Part shown: in pieces, positions 40,711 through 53,554 of the stretch
Position numbering within the stretch: position 1 is the first letter of the stretch
Layout of the letters: each line of letters starts with the position of its first letter
Assembly: GCF_002105155.1 (NCBI RefSeq)
Contig: NW_019028995.1
Span: 248,001-312,000, forward strand
Reading direction: 5' to 3'
Source of the DNA: Lobosporangium transversale
Taxonomy: Eukaryota > Mortierellomycota > Mortierellomycetes > Mortierellales > Mortierellaceae
DNA length: 64,000 nucleotides
Program-made: the position numbers and the translations under genes
The notes under the pieces: model-generated
What the model was told of the DNA's origin: nothing
What the model saw: only the letters and a program-made list of their open reading frames with translations
Database searches by the model: none

Positions 40711-40754
<44 letters not shown>
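40711..40754. repeat. T18-A26 perfect palindrome
   Basis: Eighteen T are followed directly by 26 A, giving a perfect 36-bp inverted repeat without a loop. Confidence 0.9.
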
Positions 40755-40756
<2 letters not shown>

Positions 40757-41158
40757 GTGAATCACGAGCTCCCAGACCTTTGAGAACAAAGCTGTATCCA
40801 GTAACACATAAAGTCATCCTCCTCCTTTTTTTTTTTTTTTTTTCTTTATTTATGCGGGGCGAGCGATTTGGGCTAAAGAGTCCTCCAATGTGCCCAATGT
40901 GCCCAATGTGTCAAGGTTTGGGTCAGTTCTCCCAGCCCGGACGCTCGGACTTTTTTTTTTTTTTTTTTTTTTTCTTTTTGAACCTATTGATACATGTTCA
41001 ATATTTTTTTTTTTTAACTTGATCTATGGATCTGTAAATCTTAGAGAAACATTTTTTTTTTTTTTTATTAAGGAACAATAACAAATAATATCTATACAAT
41101 TAAAAAAAAATTGTTTATCCTGGATTGTAGACCCAGTCGTAAATTTATTTTTCACAAA

Positions 41159-41160
<2 letters not shown>

Positions 41161-41194
<34 letters not shown>
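41161..41194 (+). repeat. Poly-T run (T34)
   Basis: Thirty-four consecutive T, the longest homopolymer noticed in the window. Confidence 0.95.
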
Positions 41195-41837
41195 CCCTCC
41201 CACATATTACTTTCCTGGCCTTCATTGTTTGACGATCGATAATATTGTGGCACGAGCCATAGAAAGAGTCATTAAAAATGTATGTATGTTATGTTATGTA
41301 TATATATACATTTATGAAATAAATGTTTTGTTTTAATAAAAATGTATTTGTACAAGTGTTTTTTTTTTTTTTTTTTTTTTCTCCTTCCTTGAAGTGAATA
41401 GAATAGAGAAAAAAAAAAAAGAAAGAAAAAAAAAAAGATAAAAAGTATGAAGATATATATATATAAATGTAACAATACAGTAGGACAATATCGCAGTAAA
41501 ACTTAAAAGGAGAAAAAAAAAAAAAAAAAAAAGGGTATGAATACAACGAATGGTGTATGGAACAAGCGAATGCAAAATGATAGGATAGGAATGGGAGGAT
41601 ACCTGGTCTGGGTACCTTCGACATGATAGAATAGTTAAGAATTTGAACCTTTTTTTTTTTTTTTTTTTTTCGCCTGTTGCACAGATGTGTGCATGTTCCG
41701 CTTTGACAATCCAGGTTCATTCTTGTTGTTGTCTTTTTTTTTTTTTTTTTTTTTTTTTCCAATTATCTCGCTCAGGCCAAAAGCCAAGGGACAAAGGAGG
41801 AAAAAAAAAATAAAAAATAAAAGTACGCATCAACATC

Positions 41838-42922
41838 CTATGCCAGTGATCGCAAATCAACTCCAGAATCTTCTTTATCACCATTGTTATAGAGCTTGTC
41901 ATTCTGCCTTGCAGCCTGTCTTATATCTGAACCCGCTACTCCTCTTACAGCAGCTTCATCCATTGTTTCAGAAGCATCTGCAGAGGCGCTGGAGAAGGCA
42001 AGGAATTCAGGCGTCGTGAAAGTACTGCAGGCTTGTACGCGCTTGACTAGCTCAGACAAAGTGATACGCTTCTTTGGATTGAGACAAAATACGGACTTGA
42101 TGATCTCATTCAGCTCGGGCGACATGGGTAGAATAGTTTGCAAAAAGTCATTATTGAGGACATAAGCCGAGAATGTCTCATCCCTAGGACAGGCTTGCTT
42201 CCATGGGTTCCTGCCAAAGACTAGGTTAATCAAGATCACGCCAAGGGACCATACATCGTTGGCTGCACTATCATAAGATTTGACCGTCTCAACATAACCC
42301 CCTTGACATTCTAATAGGACACAGATTTTTTAAATGCAAGACATTTTTTTTTTTTTTTTTTTTTTTTCGTTAATGCTAATCTTCCCAATGCTAAATCCAT
42401 CGTTCTCTTTTGTTCATTTTAAATGTCCCCGTGAAACATATCCGAAATATCCACGTAGTACACAGGTCACAACCCCTGGTCTCTTTATCTTACCTGGGGA
42501 CAAATAGAATGTGGAGCCACATCCAAATTCATTTGAGGTCTTTTCTGTCGTTGCTAGACCAAAGTCAATCAATTTCGTACATTGACCAAACATAATAATA
42601 TTTTCAGGCTAGAGTTTGTACATTTAAAAATAAAATATTTAAAAAAAAAAAAAATTAGTCTTCAATCAGATTTTTTTTTTTTTTTTTTTTTTTATGCTGA
42701 TTGTAAGTTAATTATGGTGTGAGTCTTCATCTCATTGGCCGGTTTTAGTAGGTGGGAGTGAAGCAGTCCAATTACGCGTGTGCTGAATAACCCAGAAGGG
42801 AGAGCGTGGGCTAGGCCAAGGGAAGGGGCGACCCAAAAAGAGTTGCCTGGATACAGAGGGTAGGGAAGTAAAAGTTGGGAAGGGGCATAGGTAGAGGGAG
42901 CATTCTTGGGTATGTAACAGAG

Positions 42923-42958
<36 letters not shown>

Positions 42959-43476
42959 TTTAGATCGCGATGATAAACACCGTTTTCATGGCAATGCATG
43001 ACAGCACTAGCAATTTGGACAAAGATTGCCTTGATAACTGAAGTGTTCCCAATAAAACCTCCACGTTCTGTGATGGTATAAAACAGGTCACCTTCTACTC
43101 CACAGTCAAGCACCATATAGAGATGATCATTCTCTTCAATAATCCTGTGGAGTGTGACAATATTTGGGTGACCGGAGACGAGGGCATGAAGTTTTGCCTC
43201 GTGGCTCTGGAATGCACGTTGCCTCGAGTCCAGCCCCGTCTTGTTTAGACTCTTAACAGCATAACTCTGGCCTGATTGGGTGTCGACAGCTCTGTATACA
43301 GAACCATAGGCACCAACACCGAGCATGTCCTGTAAGATCAATCGACCACCGTCGATAGCCTGAGGTAGCTGTGGGATGGTAACACAGGCTTGTTGTAAGG
43401 GACTCATCAGTTGATAATGAAAAAGTTGTTGGGTCAATGGGGAAGATGTTGCTGAGGCGTTGATTTCACCAAGCAT
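41838..43476 (-). CDS. Ser/Thr protein kinase of the Ran1/Ksp1/Sks1 type
   Basis: Three exons (43476-42958, 42608-42494, 42310-41838) give 368 residues. All kinase landmarks are present: glycine loop GVGAYGSV (53-60), catalytic Lys75 in YAVKSL, HRDLK (169-173) directly before an intron, DFG (188-190), a GCGSTFYLSPE activation segment, and NDVWSLGVILINLVFGRNPW. The wording of the activation loop and of the DVWSLGVILINL segment is typical of fungal Ran1/Pat1, Ksp1 and Vhs1/Sks1 kinases, which act in nutrient response and meiosis control. The N-terminal 45 residues are unstructured and the C-terminal 60 are Ala/Ser-rich. Its first intron is 349 nt, with an A-run right behind the donor. Confidence 0.93.
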
Positions 43477-44174
43477 GGATATGCTGGAATTGGTTGAGGG
43501 GAGAAGAGTGTGCGAGAAACACTCAAATATTAACAGTATTTTGATTCGCTGTGAACGTTGTAGCGCCCGTGTGTAGTTGTTGCAATTGTCGGTGGTTGGC
43601 GATAGGCAAGTTAATAAAGTTCAATGACAATGGAGGGAGGCTGTGACTTAGTGCTACTTCTGCTTTAACTGAGGAAGGAGTTGAGTAAAGAAATGAGAGT
43701 CGTGTTATGTTAACAAGAAGAGGGTATATTAAGTTCTTCAATAAAAAAAAATAAAAAAAAAAATAAAAAAAATAAAAAAAATAAAAAAAAGAGAGAGAGA
43801 GCAAAGAGGGATAGATCGATAGATAGGCTGTCTTCAACTGAAAGGAGAGAGGAAAGAAAAGAGAAAAAGAAATGAGGGTTTAAAAGCTGGATCTATATAG
43901 TCGTTGATGAAATGGTGACAAGAAAAGCGATGTGTACGTGCTTCTATGTATGAATGGATTGAATTGAGTGTTGAATATTTTATGCTGTTTGAACGTGTAA
44001 ACATTTGGTGGTGAGAATCTCTTTTGATAGGTGTGTATGTGGGTATAGAGTGTATGTACTGTATGTATGTATTAGTATGTGTCAAGGGAGTCTTTGCAGA
44101 CGAAAAGAAAGAGAAAGAAGGTTTTGTCGGAAGGGTCCTCTGCTCATACTCTGTGGTATATAAAAGCTTTGTTT

Positions 44175-44210
44175 TATATATATATATTTATATATATATA
44201 TATATATATA
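44175..44210. repeat. (TA)n microsatellite
   Basis: Two TA runs separated by TTTA. Confidence 0.9.
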
Positions 44211-47200
44211 CATATTACTGTTACTTACATGTCTTTGGTTAGGCAATGTAGTGTTTTTGAATAGAAACTGAATGACCACAGAGAAGACGGGAGGTGTTGA
44301 AGATTGTAAAAGGTGGGCGCCTTGTGCTTTGTTTGTTTGTTTGTTTGCTTTTGTGCTTTTCACTATTGTGCTTTGTGCTTTGTTTGTTATCGTTCTTTTG
44401 TAGCTGGGGTGAGGTGAGGGAAAATGAATCAGCGCGAGTTGTGAGCAAATCGATTCCCGCGGTTCTTATTATTATTATTATTTTTTTTTTAAGACTATAA
44501 CGCGTTCTTGGATGTTTGTGTATGTGATCACTAGGAAAGATGGATGATCCAATTGAATGTCTATATCGAACTTGGACTAGTTTGCTGCCTGCAAGCAAAA
44601 AGTTCGTTTACTGCTGGGTGATATCAACTTAGACTAAAAAAAAGAAAGGCTTGTATCCGTTCGTGTGAACAAAGGGCTAGGACAAATAAATCCCAGTCTG
44701 TTTGTGTCTGCTATGCTTAAAAAAAAAACAATAAGGATGAGAAAGGCAGATTAGAAAAAAAGGTATCAACCACGGATCGTAAGCATAACAAGAAACTGCA
44801 AAAGCATTGGGAATGGATGATTTGTCTCAAATGGCCAGGGTCACCACGCCGATGCAAGAAACTAGAAAATGCTTATTGTAGAAAAGGTATAGCTATTTCT
44901 TTGTTGTTGAAAATCAAGGGGAGAGAGGATTTTCAAGGGCGTAGTATCAACAGAGAAAGGAAAAAGACTGTGAGGGGTTGAAGTTGCTGAATGCCTTCCA
45001 TCCTTTAGTATTTTGCCTTTTATGAACAATACTTTATATGCCTTGTATTAAAAAAAAAAAAAAAAAAAGGCAAGAAAAGTGGAATGTTTGGAATACAGAG
45101 ATCAGACACACAGCTGTCTACCATGCACGCATTCACACAATTCTCCTTCTCCCCTTCTCCCCTTCCCTTTTTGCCTAACGGATAGACTTTACATATTTGA
45201 TTAACACGAGCTTGAGTGCTCGCGACAGATATTAATGGCGATATCCAGCTTTGCTGAAATGGAAGGGAAATTCAGTGTGACTAAAGGTGCCAAGTGCAGC
45301 AGTGTCGAACGCCATAGAAGGACACCTTCAAACTCCTAGAATAATAGTGAAGATATATTGGACAGGCTTTGATGCGTGTGGAGAAGCGTGGATTCCAAGT
45401 GATGTACCAGAAGATGATATGTGTCATAGTGCACAAAAATGGAGTTCGAGGCCAGTGCGAGGATTACCTGAGATGTCGAAAACCCAATTCGTGGTTCACA
45501 TCACAGGAAGGTGCGCAACTGTTACTTTTACAAAGTTGTCGGACTAATTTTTTTTTTAATGTTTTCATTGTTTCATTAAGGTAGCGCAGCGAACGTTTTA
45601 AGAGATGAATAAAAAAAATAAAATTTGAAATAGAACAAAATGAAATCTCACACTTTGCTTCCTCCAAGGGTTGTGGAAATGACTTTCTGTAAGGGAGAGC
45701 CTCATACCCATGATTACCACTCCCGCTCTTTTGCATAGTATGGTTACGCCATGGGTTCACTTCTGAGCACATCACTCCTTTACCTTCAATAGCTATGCAC
45801 GGAGGCTCTGATCAGGGTGTGGGGTATTTGTGTTCAGCTGCATAACATTGAAAACAAACAACGTGTGCAAAGACATCAGACCATAAAGAAGTAGACATGA
45901 GGATAGATTAGGAATGGTGAACAGAAGTCATCTGTAATTATATTCTGCATGTTGATATCAAGGAAAGAGTTTTTTTTTTTTTTCTCTCGAGATGACTGTC
46001 AAATCCACATGCATGTTCCCACACTGTAATAACATTCAATCAATGGGCGTATCTGGAGTGGAGGAAAATACAAAGCACGACACCCATAAAGGTATATAAA
46101 CAGGGAATGTACCTCAAACTGCGGCACGTGCAGAAGAAAGAAATAGAGGGTCCAGGAACAGGGCAAACAATTGGTTCTACTGAACAAAGATTTGAGAAGG
46201 TGAAGAACTGAGACTGAAATCGAGATCAATATCAGATAGGATAGGATAAATGTCAAGCGGACAATAGAAGAGAAGTTGATGTGATGATCGGTACCTTTTT
46301 ATACTTCGAAACCACGGATCGAATATCGGGGTCAAGGAACAGAGTATATATAATCGTTGTCAATGCTTTTTACTATTTCCTTTGCTTTATTGGTTTTGCG
46401 CCGGTGGTAATCTAAAAAAATCTTGCAGACAATTGAATGAGACAAACTTGAGGATCTCATGAGTAACCAACAAGGAATACAAAATAAATAAAGAATAACT
46501 GAATTACCATTACCATTACTATTCTATTTTATTTTAATGCCTTATATTGATTATGATTATATTAAATATTGGTTATTCAGTTTTTTTTTTTTTTTTTTTT
46601 TTGCATTATTGCTAAGGCAGGAATTTTGGTATCAACTTAAAGGTCGGAAGCATGAACTGTCTGCATCTTTCTCTGTACATGTATGAATGAATACACTCAA
46701 AGTACTGAAAGAACAGACTGATTGAATAAAGTACAATTCAACTTTGCCAATATCTCATCTTCCAATTTATGAGCTGTTTAATCACCCCTTATTTCCTCGG
46801 ACCCACAATGAGGAGTCTAAAAGCATGGCGGAATATGCCGTCAAAAAAAAAAAAAAAAAAAAAAAAAAAGCTCTTGACATTTTCTCCTATCTGAAAAGTT
46901 AACATCGACCAGGAGGCTTCAAGTTTCCACTGCTGTCTCTTGGCAGATCAGAGGAGTATAAAATTTCCACAACGAATAAAAGGGATTGCACGAATGAATT
47001 CATTAATATCTCCTGGCCCATAGGCTTGGGAAACTTATTCTCAACTACGTCTCCTTAAATTAGCCTAAAGCAGGTTTAGCAAACTGCTAAGTCCGAGAAC
47101 CTGCTAGAAATATGCTAGAATAGGCCAGTGAAAACAAAAAAAAAAAAAAAAAGGCTAGCGAAGGAACGCCAACAAGGCCTGTGCGAACCATTCATTATAT

Positions 47201-48014
47201 TCTATAGATGTCCAAATTGATGTCAGATCCGATACAGAAAAAAGCCAACAATAGTAATCTTTATGGCATTGACGTGTATTTGAGGCGCTATCTTTACCAA
47301 AAATCATCCATAGCTTCATTACTTTTTTTTAAAAAAAAAAACGGAGACCTTATACATTTCAAATGGCACAATATGCCTTTGGGTGAACAATAGGGGCCAG
47401 GCATGAACCAACCAACGGCGATGTGGTGGAACAACGGCCGCGCGTAACCTGTTGCGGATTTATGATGTTGAACACGAGCCAAGTTGGTCAACTCGAAAGT
47501 AATCAGATGCCGCCAAGAGATAGAGGTGAGGATAGGTCTCATTAAACTTTATTTGTTCTTCGACTATGCACGGACAATCTGGTGAGTTTTTCAGACGCGT
47601 CTTGTTGTGGCTCTGTAGTACCACCGCCTTCTGCCTTTTTTTTTTTTTTTTTACTGCTTCGTATCCTCGCAAGTATTTACGTCATGAGAGAAGAGACGAA
47701 TATCATCTCGTCTCTCTTCAACGAGCATTTACGCCTGAATGATTTTCAACATCTGATCATGTCCGAGATACACGCTTCAGTTTGAGATCGTCAACGTCTT
47801 TTTTTTTTTTTTTTTTTTTTTTTTCTTTTTCCTTAAAAGCGCAGCATCATTTTTTTTTTTTTTATTTTTTTTTTAAGAAACTTCTTTTTATTTTATTTTT
47901 TTGCTAACTTCTGTCCACCCCTCAAACCCCCCAAAAACGGTTCCTTTTTTTTTTTTTTTTTTTTTTTACTTTCATTCATTCTTAACAGTCAGTAGTTCCC
48001 TTCAATTCACCTTT

Positions 48015-48038
48015 CCCACTCCCACTCCCACTCCCACT
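48015..48038 (+). repeat. (CCCACT)4 hexamer microsatellite
   Basis: Four perfect CCCACT units in a pyrimidine-rich tract. Confidence 0.9.
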
Positions 48039-48949
48039 CCCTCCCCCTTCTCTCCCCGTCTTGATATAAGATATTAACTAAGAGCTCCTAACAAAGAATC
48101 TATCCCAACTACACCTATTGGATAATCGCAGTTTATATCTTGGTTTTTTGTTTTTTGTTTTTTTTTATTTTTTTTATTTTTTTTTAAAGATCAACTTATA
48201 CACCGACATTACAAAGAAAAAAAAAAAAAAAAAAAAAAAAGGGACAAGGGACAAGGGGGGGAAGGACTGAATCCTTGGAAGGTTGCTCTCTCTCTTCAGT
48301 GTCCAAACTCATAGTGGACCGTTGAGAATGACAACATTTTTATTTTTATTTTTTTAAAACCACATCTTACGTTACGCCCAAACAACACCATCCAAATGCT
48401 CCCCCTCCCCTTCGTTCATCTCAAAATACAAACACACTAGTTCGCTAATACCTGAATTATAGACCGTAAAAAAAAAAACCAGGAAAACATAGAGAGAGAG
48501 CATAGCTGGTTAGAGTCGGTCAAACTTGTTAGAAGGCCAACTTGTTACTAAGCTTCTACAACGGTCAAGGAGACAAAAAAGAATGACGAATTAACTCAAT
48601 CCGTAGAACCTACCTTCTTAACCGTTGTACGGAAAATGGAAATTGGATGAATATTCACCCCTCTGAATATTTTACATTTGACATTTGATATTTCGGCTTC
48701 TCATATCAAGTGAGTTTATGCTGGTATATACCATTATTTAGTACCTAGAATAATCATTGACCACTTGGACCATTTTTTTTTTTTCCCTTTGCTCCTGTCA
48801 GACAAATACATGGAGGATTGAGGCATTTTTACGAGGCTGGAGTGTAGGTTTTCTCGTAATACCGGGCTGTTGCACCTATCGGTATACAGTTCTTTATAGG
48901 TGGGAACATAGTCAAAGCCTTTGGAAGAACCAATTGTCCCATTGTTTGT

Positions 48950-48984
<35 letters not shown>

Positions 48985-49967
48985 CAAAAGCTGCTTTTCC
49001 CCTGTACAAGGCGAAGAGAATGGCATTTTCCTTTTCATCAGAATCTTGCGCATGAACTGAAATTATGTAAAATAGAAAAGGAGACAGAAAAGCAAGCGAG
49101 AGAGCGAGATCTTTTGTTCTGATTCGTGCAAGTTTCTTGTTGACACAAGAAGAGGAGACGGAGGGGCGGAAAAAGTTGTTGACAAATGTCTGCCCCCCTC
49201 TTTTTATTTTTTATTTTTTATTTTTTTTTTATTTTCTTATTGACCATCGTTCAATTGTAAACATTCTGACTCCTGCATTGGTCATTGAAATGGAAGTACA
49301 TGAACATGAAGTGTTTGTAAACATTTATACAAACAATTCCTTCCTGAATGTTATTTAATTGCATATCCAGATCCAGTCCAAAATCGCAGTGTCGCAGTCT
49401 TTTCATTCCACCAAAACTTTTTGTTCTATTATGTATACTCATGTATAGATAGTAAACAAATATAAAAAAAGGGAACAAAGTTGGTGCTCATTTTTTTTTT
49501 TTTTTTATATTTCAATACCTACCAAATATCTATATATTATGCCTCATCCTATCGCTTCACTGTTGACGCATGTTGTGTTTAGTCCAGAACGCATCTACCT
49601 CTATAACAATTGTACAAAGCTGCTCTTGCATTCCCCCTTGCCCATGATCCTCCTTAAAAAAGTTATCTCGTAATAAGAGACCATTCAAGAGCCAAGGCAT
49701 TGTCCACTTCGAATGACTTCACAAATGTTATACATTCACAGTAAATTTTTTAAAAAATCTTCCCACAACGTTCTCAACACCAGAAAAAAAACATCTATGG
49801 CATATGGCAATAAATATCTTTTTGATCATATTTGATTACACATATTTGCTAAAGAGCTCATCGACGCGACAATTAAAATTATTCCCAAGACTTAATGATC
49901 GTGCCACAACAAACTACGCGTTCTAATCGTATTGTCACGTGCATAGCTGCGCCACAATACCAAAATT

Positions 49968-52742
49968 TTAATAATTATCAGAGATCTTTGGAAGTTCAAG
50001 GTTCCATCCAATGATGGGTCCTAGCTTTGGAAGAGCTTTGGCAACAGACTCGACATCCTTATCGCCACGTCCCGACACAGTAACAAGGACATCCTTGCCG
50101 GGGCCCAGCTCCTTAGCAGTCTCAATGGCAGCATAGAGTGCATGGGATGACTCAAGTGCAGGGATAATTCCTTCTGTCTGGCAGAGATAGCGGAATCCGA
50201 TCAAACATTGGCTATCGTCCACAGGGATGTACTTGGCTCGGCCAGTGTCCTTCAACCAAGCGTGTTCAGGTCCGACACCAGGGTAGTCCAGACCTGCAGA
50301 GATCGAGTGTGTTTCCTTGATCTGACCGGTAGTATCGTCTTGAAGCAAGTAGGTTCTAGTTCCGTGGAAGACACCAACGGTTCCAGCAGCCAAAGTAGCA
50401 GAATGTTCTTCAGTATGAGTGCCAGACCCACCAGCTTCAGCACCAATCATCTGAACAGTCTTGTCCTCAATAAAGGGGTAGAAAAGACCAATAGCGTTGC
50501 TGCCCCCTCCAACACAAGCAACGACAGCATCAGGTAAGCGACCAGCCTGTTCCAGCATTTGCTCTCTTGCTTCAGTACCAATAACAGATTGGAAATCACG
50601 CACAATGGTAGGGAAAGGATGGGGTCCGATGGCAGAGCCGACCAAGTAGTGTGTGCTGGTGACGTTGGAGACCCAGTCTCTCATTGCCTCGTTGATGGCA
50701 TCTTTGAGGGTCTTTGCACCAGAAGAGACAGGAATGACTGTGGCGCCCAAGATGCGCATTCTGAAGACGTTCAGGGCTTGGCGTCGACAATCATCAGCAC
50801 CCATATATACGACACACTCCAAACCAAACTTGGCGCATACAGTTGCGGTGGCGACACCATGCTGACCAGCACCAGTCTCTGCAATGATTCTCTTCTTTCC
50901 CAGTCTCTTAGCCAACAAGATCTGCCCAATAGTATTGTTGATCTTGTGTGATCCAGTATGGTTCAAATCCTCACGCTTCAACCAGATTCTTGCGCCTCCA
51001 ATCTTCTCAGTTAATCGATCAGCGAGCGTCAGGTTTGAGCGTCTACCTATGTATGGATAGTAAGACCTGAATTCCTCCCAGAAAGATGGATCTTTCTTGG
51101 CCTCAACATATGCGGCCTCTAACTCACTTAAACAATCAACCAGGGCTTCAGGGACATACTGCCCACCAAATTCTCCAAAGCGAGGGTCTAACAAGTGAGA
51201 GTGCTATCCATCAAAAAAGTACAAGTTGTTAGTAATACATTAAAGTAACAGACAATTAGCTTTTTTTTTTTTTTGAATGTCATACAGTATAATTGAGTGG
51301 AAGATGAGATTCTTCATGGACAATTTGTCGATCTAAAGCGTATGGACAATAAAGAATTAGTTTCTCTCTTCGTACAATTACACAACCATGTATTCAAAAA
51401 ATGTATAATAATATCGATACAAATGAAGGCATCATTACCAGGTGCACCAGTGCGATCACACACATCCTTAACATAGTTATATACAGCATCTGCACCAGTT
51501 CCCGGAGCTAATATCAAGTAGTTTTAGAAATTAGTATAAAGAAAAGATTAACGAATAGATAAGCGATCTTTGTATTCAATGATAGCAGATAAACTTACCT
51601 GAGTCGCGGAGAACTGTGACGATTTTACTTCCAATAACAACGCCATCGGCATAGGTTCCAACAGTATGGAACTGCTCTCGGTTAGAAACACCAAATCCGA
51701 CAGCCAATGGCATATTGGTGTGACGGCGAATGCGCGAGACAAGGTTTGGGAGTTCGGAATTAACAGTGGCAGAGGCACCAGTGACTCCGAGCTTGGAGAG
51801 AACGTAGATGAAGCTGTCTGCTACCTGGACCAGATGGCCAATACGTGTGTCGGATGTGGAAGGAGCAACCAGAGGTACATATGACAAACTTTTTACAGTG
51901 ATCGGAAACAGATACCATTTATCAATGCTTTGTCATGTAAAACATTCTGAATCACTTTAGTAATAGATACGTGAGACATACCCGTATTGTTTACAATAGC
52001 CACGGAAGATAGCACTCTCCTCAGGAGGTAATTCGACAACAATGAAACCATTAACACCAACATCTTTGCAGTCCCGTACAATCCTCTCTTCACCATAGCA
52101 ACGAATAGGATTGTAATATCCCATGAAGACAATAGGGGTCTTCAAGCCTTTGGCTCTTGCTTCCCTGACCATGTTCAAACACATTGGGATATCGACTTTA
52201 TGTCCCAAAGCAACCTAAAAGCCATGGTGCATTGGATCAGTAATGAGGTTAATTATCGTTGTAGATTTGCCTTCATCCTGTTTATAGGAGCTTTATTTTT
52301 TGTGGTCGATTCTTTTTTGTTAAGCATTTATAGGCTCATACCTGACTAGACTCCTGAATAGTGGGGCCATCAGCGAGCGGATCGGTGAATGGAACACCAA
52401 GCTCAATGATATCTACACCACCTCTCTCCATTGCGAGCATGATATCAACCGTTTCACTAGGGTGTGGATATCCAGCAGTGATGAATGCTACAAAAGCAGG
52501 ACGCTCTATTTGAAATGAAATGAAGTAAAATTGCGTTTAACAACGAGTTTAATGAGAATGGTTCATTGTCTTGTAGGGAAAGGAAAAGAAAAAAAAAAAA
52601 AGCTTTCCGAGTTGTTGTGTTTTCTCTTCTGTATCAAGTCTTGTGCAACTTTTCACACCCTTCAATTGAAAGAAAGGGATAGCTGTAGTCGCTTACTTTG
52701 GTCTTTGCAATCACTAAAGACTTGACGCAGATGTGCAGACAT
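49968..52742 (-). CDS. TRP5: Tryptophan synthase, alpha-beta fusion
   Basis: Seven exons (52742-52697, 52505-52342, 52214-51982, 51888-51599, 51507-51439, 51332-51286, 51203-49968) give 694 residues. The alpha half (1-265) carries the catalytic Glu50 (IIELG) and Asp61 (TDPLADGP) that cleave indole-glycerol phosphate. The beta half (about 285-694) carries the PLP lysine, Lys370, in [10 protein letters not shown], the PLP phosphate loop [10 protein letters not shown] and the GPEHAWLKD segment. It catalyses the last step of tryptophan synthesis in the cytosol. The fused alpha-beta order is the fungal arrangement. The linker between halves is encoded by two tiny exons (69 and 47 nt). A Gcn4/Cpc1-type site and a TATA-like box precede the start. 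Confidence 0.97.
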
Positions 52743-52809
52743 TATGATTGTGTTTGATGAGTGGAAGGTCGAGAAGTGTGTTTGAGGAGGAGGTTGGAAG
52801 GAAGCAAAG

Positions 52810-52820
52810 AGTATAAATAC
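52810..52820 (-). promoter_or_regulatory. TATA-like box of TRP5
   Basis: The minus strand reads GTATTTATAC about 70 bp before the TRP5 start codon, between the Gcn4-type site and the ATG. Confidence 0.5.
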
Positions 52821-52838
52821 GGTGTACTGTTCTAAGAT

Positions 52839-52845
52839 TGAGTCA
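52839..52845 (-). promoter_or_regulatory. Gcn4/Cpc1-type site TGACTCA upstream of TRP5
   Basis: A perfect 7-bp TGACTCA (plus strand TGAGTCA) lies about 97 bp upstream of the TRP5 start codon, just beyond a TATA-like box. This is the general amino-acid control element of fungal biosynthetic genes. Confidence 0.65.
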
Positions 52846-53059
52846 CATCATAGCGCCATCGATCAATTTTAAGTGGCTGAGAAATACAATACACAACAGA
52901 CAGAGTTAATTTCAAATTCTTTATATTCGCCCCAACCTTAAAAGATTTTGTCCATTTATTGACGCACTGATGGGGCGCAATCGACCTTAGAACAAGATGC
53001 CAAAAAGTGGGACAAAAAGTGTTTTAAGTTGAGGCGCCAATATAAAATATTTGGCTGTA

Positions 53060-53554
53060 CAGCCGAAAGCGGTTTTTATAGACAAAGCCATAATGAGTTT
53101 GTCTATAAGAATAAGTGAATTGACCTCCACGAAATATGTATTTTAAAACGTGAAAATTAAAATCATACATATTGGTGCTCATGACACAAAACAGTTCATG
53201 CTAATTTTCTTCCAACGTGCCGGTATTCAAGAGGTCAAAATAGCGCAGCCGGCGAATTCTGTTTGGTGTTTTATCCTTCTTGGAAGAGAACAAAGGGTGG
53301 GGCGCAGGCTTCAGCTTTCTAAATCTGTCTTCACTTCATCCGAGAACGGTCAATGCCTTTTGTTACAATTTTTTTTAGCCATGGTGTTCATATTGAATGA
53401 AGAATAATATATTTTCGTTTATATTGTGTGCACCAATATATATAAATGTGGCTTTAATTCTCATGTTATAAAATACATCTTTTATGGAGGTCAATTCATT
53501 CGTTTTTATAGACAAATTCACTATGTCTTTGTCTATAAAAACCACTTTCGACTG
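53060..53554. mobile_element. MITE-like element with about 120-bp terminal inverted repeats
   Basis: The left arm (53060-53178) and the reverse complement of the right arm (53430-53554) align over nearly their whole length. The termini are CAGCCGAAAGCGG and CAGTCGAAAGTGG, each followed by TTTTTATAGACAAAG and its own small palindrome. Flanks are TA on the left and AA on the right, so the target duplication is not clean. The interior of about 250 bp is less AT-rich and has an 85-codon open frame (53150-53407) without known similarity. Class II origin is likely; the pogo/Tigger family is a guess from the CAG ends. Confidence 0.75.

Larger units (their letters stand above)
39918..41837. other. 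Convergent intergenic region, extremely homopolymer-rich
   Basis: No gene seen. It contains the longest homopolymer of the window (T34, 41161-41194), a T18-A26 palindrome, (TA)n runs at 40352-40365 and 40371-40397, and many other A/T runs. 3' UTRs of both flanking genes must lie here. Confidence 0.7.
43477..49967. other. Gene-poor 6.5-kb intergenic region
   Basis: No gene is supported. The left end is the promoter and 5' UTR of the kinase, with (A)8T repeats at 43742-43790, a TA run at 44175-44210 and GTTT repeats near 44327-44346. The middle has one coding-like but unassigned plus-strand stretch (45287-45584). From 47780 to 48360 it is almost pure pyrimidine/T-run DNA with a CCCACT hexamer repeat. 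The right end is the 3' side of tryptophan synthase. Confidence 0.65.

Noticed and set aside
41289-41762. 157-codon minus-strand frame rich in Lys and Phe
   Set aside because: Translation of alternating poly-A/poly-T runs.
45287-45584. Two overlapping plus-strand frames (86 and 71 codons)
   Set aside because: Balanced composition, but no recognisable motif, no splice partners and no neighbouring exons; kept only as a note in the intergenic entry.
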